A DNA stretch of 64,000 nucleotides from Fibrobacter sp. UWR3 (GCF_900143055.1 NZ_FRCW01000006.1:124001-188000); one strand, 5' to 3'; numbered from the stretch's first letter, positions 17,578 through 25,916 are shown. Numbers and translations are program-made. Notes: generated from the letters alone by a model not told the origin.

Positions 17578-17700
17578 AACAATTGATGATTGATAATGGA
17601 TGATGGATAATTGATGATGCAGGATGTGTAATGTATATTTCGGGATGCGGGATGTTTTTAGTTGGCAGAACTTAGTTGGCAGTAGGCAGTGTTTATCGCG
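17578..17700. repeat. degenerate short-word repeat between two paired genes
   Basis: The words GATGATTGATAATGGATGATGGATAATTGATGATG and then GGGATGCGGGATG and TTAGTTGGCAGAACTTAGTTGGCAG fill the 131-bp gap. This is a fast-evolving low-complexity spacer inside what should be one operon. Confidence 0.5.
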
Positions 17701-17705
17701 GGCGA

Positions 17706-19013
17706 CTACGCGGAGAGTGCCGCGGGCTGCGGGAAGCTTATCGCAGGCGTCGGCGCAACCGCAGGCGAAGGCAGCGCAATCGGATTGCTGTCGAACAGGT
17801 CGAGCTGGCCGGATTTAGGGCGCGGGAGCAACAGCGGGCGAATCATCTCGGGGTATAGCCGCCGGAGCGACGCGGGAATATCGGGATGGTAGATGAAGTA
17901 CTTCGCGCGTTTCAAGACCACGCCCATCTTCTTCAGGTTCTCGAGCCGTATCTTGCAGTACCGCCGTCCCGAAACAATCAGCCGGGCAGACTTCACGCCG
18001 ATTCCGGGAACCCGCAACAGCATCTCGTAATCGGCAGTCTGGATATCTATCGGGAACAGTTCCAGGTGCCGTAGCGCCCAGCCCGCCTTCGGGTCCAGAT
18101 TCAGGTCCAGGTTCGGGTTCTGCTCGTCGAGAATCTCGTTGTACTCGAAGTTGTAAAAACGCATGAGCCAGTCGGCCTGGTAAAGCCGGTGCTCGCGCAG
18201 GAGCGGCGGCTTGGTGGTAATCGCGGGCAGGCGCTTGTCAGCGTTTACGGGAACGTAGCCCGAAAAATACACGCGCTTCAGGCGTTGCTGGCGGTAAAAG
18301 CCCGCCGAAAGCGTGAGAATCTGGAAATCGCTCTCGCCCGAGGCGCCCACAATCATCTGCGTGCTCTGCCCCGCAGGCAAAAAGTTCGGGGTGTACCTCC
18401 CCCGCGCGCCGCCGTACTCGATCTTGCGTTCGGCAAAGTAGTTCATGGGAGCGTACACCGAAGCGTAGTTCTTGTCGGGAGCGAGGTAAGTGAGCGACCT
18501 CTCCGAAGGCACCTCGATGTTCACACTCGTGCGGTCTGCATAGAGGCCCGCCTCATGAAGCAACTTCTCGGAGGCGCCCGGAATACTCTTCAGGTGGATG
18601 TAGCCCCCGAAACGGTGCACGGTACGCAGTTCCTTCGCGACCTTCACCAGCAGTTCCATCGTGTAGTCGGGCGAGCCCACCACCGCAGAACTCAGGAAGA
18701 GCCCCTCGATATAGTTACGGCGGTAGAATTCCAGCGTGAGGTCTATGACTTCCTTCGGGGTGAACGTCGCCCGCGGGATATCGTTGCTCCGGCGGTTCGC
18801 GCAGTAGGCGCAGTCGTACTTGCAGGCATTCGAAAGCAGGACCTTCAGTAGCGAAATGCAACGGCCATCGGAAGACCACGTGTGGCAAATACCCGCCGGG
18901 CAAGCATCGCCCAGCCCCCTCGGGGGCGCAGAACGCCTAGAGCCGCTCGACGTGCACGAGACATCGTACTTGGCGGCAGCGGAGAGAATATTCAGTTTTT
19001 CGCGGACATCCAT
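17706..19013 (-). CDS. TIGR03916-type radical SAM DNA repair/modification protein
   Basis: A 435-residue radical SAM enzyme. The cluster motif CKYDCAYC (CxxxCxxC) binds the 4Fe-4S cluster, and a C-terminal helix-hairpin-helix (LLRVPGIGVKSARLIV) suggests DNA contact. Around the motif, CHTWSSDGRCISLLKVLLSNACKYDC fits the family. It pairs with the DUF4130 gene downstream. The start is ATG 19013, with AAGG 5 nt upstream; a GTG 24 nt further up (19037) is a weaker option. The substrate is unknown. Confidence 0.9.
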   Translation of the reverse strand: MDVREKLNILSAAAKYDVSCTSSGSRRSAPPRGLGDACPAGICHTWSSDGRCISLLKVLLSNACKYDCAYCANRRSNDIPRATFTPKEVIDLTLEFYRRNYIEGLFLSSAVVGSPDYTMELLVKVAKELRTVHRFGGYIHLKSIPGASEKLLHEAGLYADRTSVNIEVPSERSLTYLAPDKNYASVYAPMNYFAERKIEYGGARGRYTPNFLPAGQSTQMIVGASGESDFQILTLSAGFYRQQRLKRVYFSGYVPVNADKRLPAITTKPPLLREHRLYQADWLMRFYNFEYNEILDEQNPNLDLNLDPKAGWALRHLELFPIDIQTADYEMLLRVPGIGVKSARLIVSGRRYCKIRLENLKKMGVVLKRAKYFIYHPDIPASLRRLYPEMIRPLLLPRPKSGQLDLFDSNPIALPSPAVAPTPAISFPQPAALSA

Positions 19014-19130
19014 ACTTGCCTTTTTGTTTAGTTGCACCTTTGTTCACTATAAATATAAACAAAACTGCACAAAAAAGCAATAGTCCCGTCATTATTTTTA
19101 TAAAAAAGCTCTCGCGAACGAGCGGTCTTG

Positions 19131-19592
19131 TCATCTATGATGGTACGGGTGGTTCTGCATCACCATCTGCACGCGATATAGTTGTTCGGCCATAATCACG
19201 CGGGCATGGTCGTGCGTGAACGTGAGCGGAGAGAGCGAAAGCAGCAGGTCCGCAGTCTTTTTTAGGTTCTCGTCGATACCGTAGGCAGAGCCAATAAGGA
19301 ACACGATATTCCCCGGGAAACGGTCGCGCAGCGTGTCAGAGAGCTTTACCGTATCCATGAGTTTGCCCTCTTCAGACAAAATAACACGGCGGTACTCCGA
19401 CTTGGGGAACTTCTTTTCAAACAGCGCCGCCTCCTGGGCGAGCGACTGCACGCGGTCATCGAGCTTGGATTCCTTGAGTTCCACAACCTCGAGCGGGAAC
19501 ATTCCGCCCCGCAGGCGCTTCACGTACTTTTCCACCTCGTCCGCGATAAACGGCGAACCGGCCTTACCAAAAACTGCGAGAACCCATTTCAT
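19131..19592 (-). CDS. rlmH: 23S rRNA (pseudouridine-1915-N3)-methyltransferase
   Basis: A SPOUT-fold methyltransferase acting on helix 69 of 23S rRNA. The 153 residues show FLIGSAYGI (SAM-binding knot, family usual FxIGGAxG), LSLSPLTFTHDHARVIMAEQLYR and a C-terminal NHPYHHR. Length matches the family (about 155). It is separated from the next gene upstream by an inverted-repeat element (19593-19692). Confidence 0.95.
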   Translation of the reverse strand: MKWVLAVFGKAGSPFIADEVEKYVKRLRGGMFPLEVVELKESKLDDRVQSLAQEAALFEKKFPKSEYRRVILSEEGKLMDTVKLSDTLRDRFPGNIVFLIGSAYGIDENLKKTADLLLSLSPLTFTHDHARVIMAEQLYRVQMVMQNHPYHHR

Positions 19593-19692
19593 ACTAGTTA
19601 TTAGTCATTAGTTATTAGTCATTAGTTTTAAGTCTGGCGGCTATGCCGCGATTATAAAAAAGCCAATGACCATTGACCAATGACTATTGACC
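19593..19692. repeat. long imperfect inverted repeat, copy 1
   Basis: The left arm is built of TTAGTCATTAG/TTATTAG words and the right arm of CCAATGACCATTGACCAATGACTATTGACC words; the right arm's reverse complement resembles the left. A small GGCGGCTATGCCGC hairpin sits in the centre. A second copy with the same order lies at 32594-32711. Confidence 0.65.
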
Positions 19693-19700
19693 CTTCTAAT

Positions 19701-20429
19701 CTATCTGCCTACGCTCAGGCGTTCGATGAGGAACTCGGGCATGCCCGCCTTGCGCATGCGTTCCTGCGTCTGGAACACGTCGTATTCTACGCGGATAATG
19801 CGCACGCACTTCGTCTCGGTATCGAGCAGGCACCAGCTAGCACGGCAATCGCGGTCGCGCGGCTGGCCCACGCTGCCCACATTCACCAGCAGGCGTTCGG
19901 TATTCGCGATGGTGTACTCGTACTCGTCCAGAATCTTGGGGATAGCCATCGGGCGACTCGCCACAATTACCGGGCTGTGCGTATGCCCGATAAAGCAGTA
20001 CGTTCCGTGGAAATGGTCAAAGGCGTCGAGAGCCTCTTCGAGGTCGGTCACGTACACCCAGTCCGCAGGGGAAAGCGGGGATGCATGCACGAAGGTAATG
20101 TCGTTTTCTTCCTTGATGTAAGGGAGCGCCTTAAGGTACTCGATCGATTCCTTGCTCATGTGCGACTGCGTCCATTCGATGGCCTGCTTCGCATACGGGT
20201 TGAACCCCACGCTCGATTCATACTTGATAGCCACGCTGTCGTGGTTTCCGATGAGGCAAAGGTCCATATTGTCGCGAGCAAGTTTCACGCACTCGTCGGG
20301 GTCTGCGCCATAGCCCACAAGGTCGCCCAGGCAGACTCGCCTTTCGACACCATTGTCATTCATGGACTGGAGCACGGCCTCGAACGCCGTCGCATTGGAA
20401 TGAATATCAGAACAAATACCGTAAAGCAT
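19701..20429 (-). CDS. metallophosphoesterase (calcineurin-like)
   Basis: A 242-residue protein with all metal-binding motifs: SDIHSN (D-x-H), LGDLVGYG, IGNHD, and CFIGHTHSPV near residues 150-160. This matches small YfcE/serine-threonine-phosphatase-like bacterial phosphoesterases of about 240 residues. Substrate unknown. It diverges from the SlyD-like gene across only 28 bp, sharing an AATATATT core, and has no Shine-Dalgarno. Confidence 0.88.
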   Translation of the reverse strand: MLYGICSDIHSNATAFEAVLQSMNDNGVERRVCLGDLVGYGADPDECVKLARDNMDLCLIGNHDSVAIKYESSVGFNPYAKQAIEWTQSHMSKESIEYLKALPYIKEENDITFVHASPLSPADWVYVTDLEEALDAFDHFHGTYCFIGHTHSPVIVASRPMAIPKILDEYEYTIANTERLLVNVGSVGQPRDRDCRASWCLLDTETKCVRIIRVEYDVFQTQERMRKAGMPEFLIERLSVGR

Positions 20430-20457
20430 GCGGAAAATTTAATATATTTGCGCGCGT
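20430..20457. promoter_or_regulatory. 28-bp divergent promoter region
   Basis: The whole gap between two divergent start codons is 28 bp, centred on the palindromic AATATATT (20441-20448), which reads TATATT on both strands. It lies 9 nt from the plus-strand ATG and 11 nt from the minus-strand ATG. -35 elements would have to lie within the opposite coding sequences, and neither gene has room for a normal leader. Confidence 0.5.
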
Positions 20458-21042
20458 ATGGAAGTAATCGAAGACAAGACAAAGGTTAGCATCGCCTACG
20501 TGCTGCTCGAAAAGGGCGGACGCATACTGGAAGAAATTCCCGCGACACACCCGTTTGTCTATATCCACGGCTACAACAACATAATCCCGGGGCTCGAGAC
20601 GGCACTCGCGGGGCGCAAGCTCGGCGAGAGGTTCAGCGTCGACATCCCGGCAAACCTCGGTTACGGCCCGTACCGCAAGGACCTTATCCTGAAAGTCCCC
20701 AAGGCAGAACTGCAAGACGTGGGCGAACTCTGGCTCGGGATGGAACTCGAGATGTTCATGGACAACGACATCCGCGAATTCCAGTTGCCCGAGACGGCGG
20801 ACGAGTTCGTCGAAGACCTGAACCTCGACAGCGACGAGAGCGACGGCATATACACGGTCAAGGAAATCTACCGCGACTCCGTGCTCGTAGATGGTAACCA
20901 CCCCTTCGCGGGCAAGGACCTCACGTTCGAGGTCGAAGTCGTTGCCATCGAGGAACCCAGCTTCACTGAACTTGAATCTGGATTTCCCGACCAGGACGAA
21001 TACGACGACGGGTACGAAGACGGCTACGACGAGAAGTATTAG
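20458..21042 (+). CDS. FKBP-type peptidyl-prolyl isomerase, SlyD-like
   Basis: A 194-residue protein. The N-terminal FKBP fold has YIHGYNNIIPGLETALAGRKLGERF and the flap-region VDIPANLGYG, as in SlyD (where the insert-in-flap domain is a chaperone). The C-terminus replaces SlyD's His-rich metal tail with an acidic, Tyr-rich tail (DEYDDGYEDGYDEKY), so nickel storage is unlikely. Probably cytoplasmic (no signal peptide). Followed by a strong terminator. Confidence 0.88.
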   Translation: MEVIEDKTKVSIAYVLLEKGGRILEEIPATHPFVYIHGYNNIIPGLETALAGRKLGERFSVDIPANLGYGPYRKDLILKVPKAELQDVGELWLGMELEMFMDNDIREFQLPETADEFVEDLNLDSDESDGIYTVKEIYRDSVLVDGNHPFAGKDLTFEVEVVAIEEPSFTELESGFPDQDEYDDGYEDGYDEKY

Positions 21043-21079
21043 AGACTAGGGAGGGCAAGCCCTTCGGTGCATATAAACT

Positions 21080-21111
21080 AAAAATCCCCCGGCAAAGCCG
21101 AGGGATTTTTA
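21080..21111. terminator. bidirectional terminator
   Basis: AAAATCCCCCGGC-AAA-GCCGAGGGATTTTT: a G+C-rich stem with A- and T-runs on both sides, between two convergent genes. Confidence 0.88.
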
Positions 21112-21132
21112 AGTTCGCAATTTTCCGCGAGA

Positions 21133-21759
21133 TTAGGCTTCGTCAGCGAGTTCGGGAGCCTTCTTGATCACGTTGCGGCGGCCATAGCGGACCTTGCTCG
21201 GGTCGAAAGTCGTTTCGACCGGGGCAACTTCAGCAGCGGCGGGAGCGGCAACCGGAGCGGCTTCGACTGCGGGGGCAGCCGGAGTTTCAACCGGGATACG
21301 CGGAGCGAGCGGGCGGCGGGCTTCGGCAGCTGCAGGGGCAGCGGCTTCGACTGCGGGGGCCTGTTCGGCGGCGGCAGGAGCAGTAGCTTCAGCCGGCTTG
21401 TTGAATTCGCGGCGCGGACGGTCGGGACGGCCTTCACGGCGGTCACGGCGCGGGCCACGGTCGGGGCGCTGTTCGTTGCGGTCACGGTTCTGGGCAGGCT
21501 GGGCCTGCTTGTCACCACGAGCGTCCTTGTTATTCTGACGATCCTTGCCATGATCCTTATTGTTGTTACGGTCACCGCGCTGAGCCATTTCCTGGGCACC
21601 GACGGGGCGGCGGGAATTCGGCTTCAAGTTCATGTCCGGGGTGAGCTTTTTAACAATCGGAGTATGGAGATTGTCGAGAATCTTGTTAACCTTAGACAGG
21701 ATAACGATGCTCAAAATCACTGCGACGAGCGACAGAGCAATTGCGATGTAGTTTTCCAT
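21133..21759 (-). CDS. membrane-anchored low-complexity protein
   Basis: A 208-residue protein with one N-terminal membrane span (residues 4-22, YIAIALSLVAVILSIVILSKV), then an Arg/Asp/Asn/Gln-rich stretch (about 55-120, with RDRNEQRPDRGPRRDRREG) and an Ala/Pro-rich stretch (122-185), ending in KVRYGRRNVIKKAPELADEA. The layout resembles basic, RNA- or ribosome-contacting tails, but no domain is recognised. It is preceded by the candidate structured RNA on the same strand. Confidence 0.75.
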   Translation of the reverse strand: MENYIAIALSLVAVILSIVILSKVNKILDNLHTPIVKKLTPDMNLKPNSRRPVGAQEMAQRGDRNNNKDHGKDRQNNKDARGDKQAQPAQNRDRNEQRPDRGPRRDRREGRPDRPRREFNKPAEATAPAAAEQAPAVEAAAPAAAEARRPLAPRIPVETPAAPAVEAAPVAAPAAAEVAPVETTFDPSKVRYGRRNVIKKAPELADEA

Positions 21760-21801
21760 CTGGGCACCTCATAAGTAAGGGTTAAGCCACAACGGAAGGC
21801 T

Positions 21802-21982
21802 GGAAAAGACCCGCCGTAGGGGTGATTGCGAGTGTGTGTTGTTTAGGGCCATCTTAATAGCGCTTCTATGGAAGCTTGACGGCCAGGAAGGCTCCTATCC
21901 AGCGGATCTAGTCCGGCTCAGGAATCTGGAGCAGGGCGGTTTTCGCCGCAGCGATAAACCGCAGGGGGCAATCACGGGCGGA
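21802..21982 (-). ncRNA. candidate structured RNA or leader
   Basis: On the minus strand an outer stem (CCGCCCGTGATTGC with GCAATCAC..GGCGG) closes a region of about 180 nt holding at least three further stems: GGCG-AAAAC-CGCC, a long GCTCC...GGAGC arm capped by AGCCGGA-CTAGA-TCCGCT, and GGCC..GCTTC-CATA-GAAGC..GGCC. The 3' side of the outer stem runs into TCTTTT. It could be a free RNA or a 5' leader of the gene at 21759. I could not match it to 6S, SRP, tmRNA, RNase P or a known riboswitch. Confidence 0.4.
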
Positions 21983-22011
21983 AATTTAAAAAAAATTTGT
22001 GTCAAAAAACG

Positions 22012-23115
22012 CTAATTCAGCGCTTTTTCGATAACTTTTTCCATTTTTTCGGACATGGCGTCCCAACTCATGGTGAGAGCGCGCTCGCGGGCGTTCCGTT
22101 CGAGCTCGAAGAGGCGGTCCTTGTCGTGCAGAACGGCCGCAGCCTTCTCGCAGAACCCCTCGGGATCGTCGTTCTCGTACAGGAGGCCGGTCACGCCGTC
22201 CACCACGGAATCCTTGAGGCCCGCGACGTTATTGCTCATCGAGATCGTGCCGCAGAGGTTCGCCTCGATGTTGTTGATGCCCCAGCCTTCCTTGAAGGAG
22301 GGGTTGATGAACAGCGAGGAGCGGCTCAGGAGGTCGCGCTTTTCGTCTTCGGAAACGCGCCCGAGGAACTTCACGGAATCGCGCACGCCGAGCTTATCGA
22401 CCAGCTTTTCGAGTTCGCCGCGGTAGTCTCCCCCGCCGGCAACTTCGAGTACGATACCCGGCACCAGCTCGCGGAGGCGCGGCATGGCATTGATGACAAA
22501 CTGCGCGTTCTTGTACTTCATGAGGCGACCCACGTAAGAAATCACCGGAGGGTCAGACTTGGGTTGAGTCGGGTGGAAGTACTCGGTATCGATGCCGGGC
22601 TCCACCACCTCGATCCACTTGGCCTTGATGCCCATGTCGACAATCTCGTCGGCGGTGCTCTGCGAAATGGCGAGGAACTTCTCGCCCTTGTAGAAGAGCG
22701 CTACCGCACGTTCCATCAAGTACACGTAAAGCGCCATCGGGAAGAACGTTTCGCGGAAAATCGACTTGCGGAAAAAGTGCATCACCATGTGGAGGCGCTT
22801 GACCTTCGTGTTGCACGGCGTGAAGAACGGAATCTTGTTCAGGTCTTCCACGATGAGGTCGTATTCGTGCTGGTGCTTGCGGGCGTAGCGGTGCGCCGTG
22901 TAGTTGAACAGGAACTTGTTGCCCGTACGGATGGTGCGCATGCCGTCGACCACCTCTTCGTCGGGCAGGCCCTTCACGCTATGCGAAAGGACTGTCACCT
23001 CGTAGTTGCGGGCATTGATGCGCTTGAAAATCTCGTGAAAGTACAGTTCGGCGCCGCCCGCTTCCGGGTTCTTGATATCGCGCCAGTTGATAAGCAAAAT
23101 CTTTTTCTTTTCCAC
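22012..23115 (-). CDS. glycosyltransferase family 4 (GT-B)
   Basis: A 367-residue GT-B enzyme. The N-terminal acceptor half starts ILLINWRDIKNPEAGGAELY; the C-terminal donor half has SYVGRLMKYKNAQFVINAM, EVAGGGDYRGELE, and the nucleotide-sugar motif NPSFKEGWGINNIEANLCGT (E-x7-E type). Likely adds a sugar to a glycolipid or polysaccharide at the inner membrane. GTG start with AGG 7 nt upstream. It follows the aminotransferase gene by 15 nt. Sugar and acceptor unknown. Confidence 0.9.
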   Translation of the reverse strand: MEKKKILLINWRDIKNPEAGGAELYFHEIFKRINARNYEVTVLSHSVKGLPDEEVVDGMRTIRTGNKFLFNYTAHRYARKHQHEYDLIVEDLNKIPFFTPCNTKVKRLHMVMHFFRKSIFRETFFPMALYVYLMERAVALFYKGEKFLAISQSTADEIVDMGIKAKWIEVVEPGIDTEYFHPTQPKSDPPVISYVGRLMKYKNAQFVINAMPRLRELVPGIVLEVAGGGDYRGELEKLVDKLGVRDSVKFLGRVSEDEKRDLLSRSSLFINPSFKEGWGINNIEANLCGTISMSNNVAGLKDSVVDGVTGLLYENDDPEGFCEKAAAVLHDKDRLFELERNARERALTMSWDAMSEKMEKVIEKALN

Positions 23116-23130
23116 GTTAGAACCTAATTT

Positions 23131-24468
23131 TTATCCGCGTGTAATATACAAAAATGACATTCTCGCTATCGCTTCCTTGAACTGCGCGGGCTCTTGCAGT
23201 AAGCTGATTACCACCCAGCCGTCCTCATCGAAGTCGAAGAAGAACCCGGGCTGCACCAGCACGTGCTTTTCCTTGAGCAGGCGGAGCGTGAGTTCCTCGT
23301 CGTCCTCCCCCAGGCGGATAACCGCATACCAGCCGCCGAGAACTTCGGGGCAGTACTTGGATGGGAAAGCTTCGCGGAGGGCCTGCCAGTTCTGCAAAAG
23401 GCGTTCCTTGACGCGCGATTCGTAGGCGGCGGACTGCTTGAGGAGCGCGGTGCCGAGAGCCTGCGCCGGGGCGGACACGCTCAGGTAGGCATCTTCCACG
23501 AATTCGAGTGCCGCGCGGATTTCTTCAAAGCGTTCGCGGGGCGCGTAGAAAGCCATCCAGCCGAGCTTGAGCTGCGGGGAACCCACGGCCTTGCTTAAGC
23601 CGTTCAGCCAGAAAATCGGGCACTTCGGACCGTCTTCTGGGAGGTTGACGAAGTCGCCGCCGCCCGCATCCCAAAGAGACTCTCGCCCACTGCCCATCAG
23701 GTATTCCCAACTACGGCGGACCTCCGGCGAAAAACCGTAATCGCCGAAAACTTCGTCGACCACGAGAATCATGTCGTTCTCTTCGCAGAAGCGGACAGCC
23801 GCATTCCATTCTTCGCGGGAAACACAATGTCCCGTCGGATTGTGCGGCGAAACGAGCAGCAGGATTTTCGCTTTCTCGGGAGCAGCCAGCAGGCTGTCGG
23901 TATCCAAAACAAAGCGGAAGGATGTTTCTTTTTTCCTGTCACCCTGGAGCTTTGCGATAGGGGCCATGGATTCTATCGCCTTCGGCTCCAGAATGACACC
24001 TTTTTTCTTCTCCCGTTGCAATTTTAAAAAGTACGGCGCACATTCCAGGTGTTCCAACTGCGCGAGGGTATCGAGGAGCGGGTATCCGGGCATCGGCGTG
24101 AGGATTACATCGCCTGGATCGCAGAATGTCTTGAACAGCACCGAATACGCTTCGCTCGTACTTGCGGTCAAAATGATTTGCCCCGCCGTAAAGTTGCCAC
24201 CACGTTCACGGTAGTACTCCACCACAGCCTCGCGTGCAGACTTCCAACCCGCCGCATCCGGGTTCCAGCAACCGAAATCCTTGCGTGCCTCCTCCACCGC
24301 TACATCCATATCAATCGGCAAGCCCGCCCTTACGGGGCTACTCACCGTCATGTCGACAAACGGAAGCCCACCCTCGGCAGCATCCTTTTTCGCACTCGCC
24401 TTTGCGCGTTCCAGTTCGGCAAAGAACGGCGACGGAGAAAGGTCTTTAGGCAAGCGGGAAGAAAGCAT
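23131..24468 (-). CDS. PLP-dependent aminotransferase, class I/II
   Basis: A 445-residue fold-type I aminotransferase with ILTASTSEAYSVLFKTFCDPGD, LVSPHNPTGH, VVDEVFGDYG and the PLP-binding lysine in GLSKAVGSPQLKLGWM (about residue 268). It matches aspartate/aromatic-type and MalY-like enzymes; the substrate cannot be told. Its ATG overlaps the stop of the upstream FISUMP gene (TAATG), an unexpected pairing of a metabolic enzyme with a surface lipoprotein. Confidence 0.9.
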   Translation of the reverse strand: MLSSRLPKDLSPSPFFAELERAKASAKKDAAEGGLPFVDMTVSSPVRAGLPIDMDVAVEEARKDFGCWNPDAAGWKSAREAVVEYYRERGGNFTAGQIILTASTSEAYSVLFKTFCDPGDVILTPMPGYPLLDTLAQLEHLECAPYFLKLQREKKKGVILEPKAIESMAPIAKLQGDRKKETSFRFVLDTDSLLAAPEKAKILLLVSPHNPTGHCVSREEWNAAVRFCEENDMILVVDEVFGDYGFSPEVRRSWEYLMGSGRESLWDAGGGDFVNLPEDGPKCPIFWLNGLSKAVGSPQLKLGWMAFYAPRERFEEIRAALEFVEDAYLSVSAPAQALGTALLKQSAAYESRVKERLLQNWQALREAFPSKYCPEVLGGWYAVIRLGEDDEELTLRLLKEKHVLVQPGFFFDFDEDGWVVISLLQEPAQFKEAIARMSFLYITRG

Positions 24469-25451
24469 TAGTCCTCGTCCTTAATGCAACGAACGGAGTA
24501 CGCGCGATTAGCGCCATCATCGTCGTAGTAATTAAATCCCGCGTAGAAATTTAGGTACAAATAAAAGGCAGTAGAGGTTGAATTTCCATTTTGTACCGGA
24601 GTAGAACTCCAAAACAGCGCATTATCGCCCAAGTATGTGTAGTATGTGAGGCTGTCATTAAAGAGACCTGCAGGTCGAACAGAGAATCCGTAAGCATCAG
24701 TACACCCAGTACCGCAACTGCTCCATTCATCGGCAGTCATCAATTTTCGCTTAGCATCCTTACCGCCTACGGATTCATAAAGAACATTAAATTCCGTCCG
24801 TGTAGGCACATGCCAACCCTGAGGGCAAACACCCTGCACCCTCTCAGCGGGATTGCAACCGTGAATATACCCGCATCCTAGGCCATCATCGCTATAAACA
24901 GCAGCACTGTCCATCGCGGCACTCCACATATACAAGCGACCATATTCCTCACAATTCGAAAAATCATTTTCATAACAGAAACTGGAGGAATCCAAATTAG
25001 CGGTCGGCCACAAATAGGCAAAATTCAGATTCTCGGCCATCCACCACACATCACCAATTTTCACGGTCTTGTAGGATTGTCCATCACGGTCATCAATCAA
25101 AGTTCCATATTCGCAATCGTCAAAGCCCTCGCCTCTACAAGGTTCCACATAAGCCACGCTTATACTACTGCTATACGAACTAGAAGAAATTTCGGAACTG
25201 CTACTAGACACCCTTGTCTCGCTTGAGCTCGACTGCGGTGTGACCGACGAAGAAGACCTCACGCTCGAAGAATACCTGTCCGAAGACGAGGATGATTGGG
25301 CGGAAGATGACGAAACATCCGAAGACTCCGTGTCAGAGCGCGTCAGGAAGACATCGCTTCCATCGTCTCCGCAAGCGACAAGCATTGTGCAAGCAAAAGC
25401 CCCGACTGGGGCCAGCAACTTCCACAAAGACAACCTTGAAACCGACTTCAT
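24468..25451 (-). CDS. FISUMP-domain lipoprotein
   Basis: A 327-residue lipoprotein: signal peptide to LVAC, then GDDGSD, a Ser-rich linker with SSSS blocks (about 42-95), and one FISUMP domain (about 105-327) with DDRDGQSYKTVKIG, WWMAENLNF, RLYMWSAAMDSA, GVCPQGWHVPT and SVRCIKDED at the end. The linker SSSETRVSSSSS recurs almost exactly in the FISUMP gene at the window start. It is joined to the aminotransferase by a 1-nt overlap. Unknown function; probably displayed on the outer membrane. Confidence 0.92.
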   Translation of the reverse strand: MKSVSRLSLWKLLAPVGAFACTMLVACGDDGSDVFLTRSDTESSDVSSSSAQSSSSSDRYSSSVRSSSSVTPQSSSSETRVSSSSSEISSSSYSSSISVAYVEPCRGEGFDDCEYGTLIDDRDGQSYKTVKIGDVWWMAENLNFAYLWPTANLDSSSFCYENDFSNCEEYGRLYMWSAAMDSAAVYSDDGLGCGYIHGCNPAERVQGVCPQGWHVPTRTEFNVLYESVGGKDAKRKLMTADEWSSCGTGCTDAYGFSVRPAGLFNDSLTYYTYLGDNALFWSSTPVQNGNSTSTAFYLYLNFYAGFNYYDDDGANRAYSVRCIKDED

Positions 25452-25477
25452 TTTTTCTCCTCCTCTTTACAAAAAAA

Positions 25478-25816
25478 CTACTTCTTACGGCGCAGGATGC
25501 CAGCCAACGCCACCGCGATGAGGATACCCGCGGGGAGCACGACGGCGATGGTCAACAGGATGAGCTTTTGGAAGTCGGAGAGACCCTTGATGGATTTCTT
25601 GAAATCCTTGAGTTTGGCTAGCAGGCCGGGCTTGCCGCCCGAGGTGGAGCCGTCGGATTCCTGGCCCAAGTCCTCGGAACCCGCAAAGGCTTCCATCTTC
25701 GGGAGCATCGCGAGCAACTTAGACGCCGATTCCTTAACCGGGCCTACAAAGCCGTCCAGCTTGGAGCGGTACTTTTCGTAGTGTCTCTTGAAAGGGCGCT
25801 TGAGTTGTTCGAGCAT
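25478..25816 (-). CDS. small tail-anchored membrane protein
   Basis: A 112-residue protein. The N-terminal 75 residues are charged and helical (KRPFKRHYEKYRSKLDGFVG..., LAKLKDFKKSIKGLS) and the C-terminus is a single span (LILLTIAVVLPAGILIAVALAGILRRKK). It lies 26 nt upstream of the FISUMP gene on the same strand. AGGAAA about 8 nt before the ATG supports the start. No family recognised. Confidence 0.65.
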   Translation of the reverse strand: MLEQLKRPFKRHYEKYRSKLDGFVGPVKESASKLLAMLPKMEAFAGSEDLGQESDGSTSGGKPGLLAKLKDFKKSIKGLSDFQKLILLTIAVVLPAGILIAVALAGILRRKK

Positions 25817-25837
25817 GTGGATTTCCTTTTCTTAAAA

Positions 25838-25914
25838 GATCCCCGCCTTTCGTCCACAAAGTGGATAACTCAACTAGGGCAACAAGTTGCCAAGTTTCGT
25901 ATAGCGGGGATGAC
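25838..25914. repeat. long-loop REP-like element with two nested hairpins
   Basis: The outer arms GATCCCCGC (25838) and GCGGGGATGAC (25904) are those of the common palindrome, but the loop is about 57 bp and holds two mini-hairpins, GTCCACAAAGTGGAT and GGCAACAAGTTGCC. It lies between leuA and the small membrane protein gene. Confidence 0.65.
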
Positions 25915-25916
25915 AA

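Noticed and set aside
21760-22011. 6S RNA or SRP RNA identity for the structured region
   Set aside because: The arms do not form the rod with a central bubble expected of 6S, and no GGTCCGGAAGGA-type SRP domain or tmRNA/RNase P core is visible. Left unassigned.
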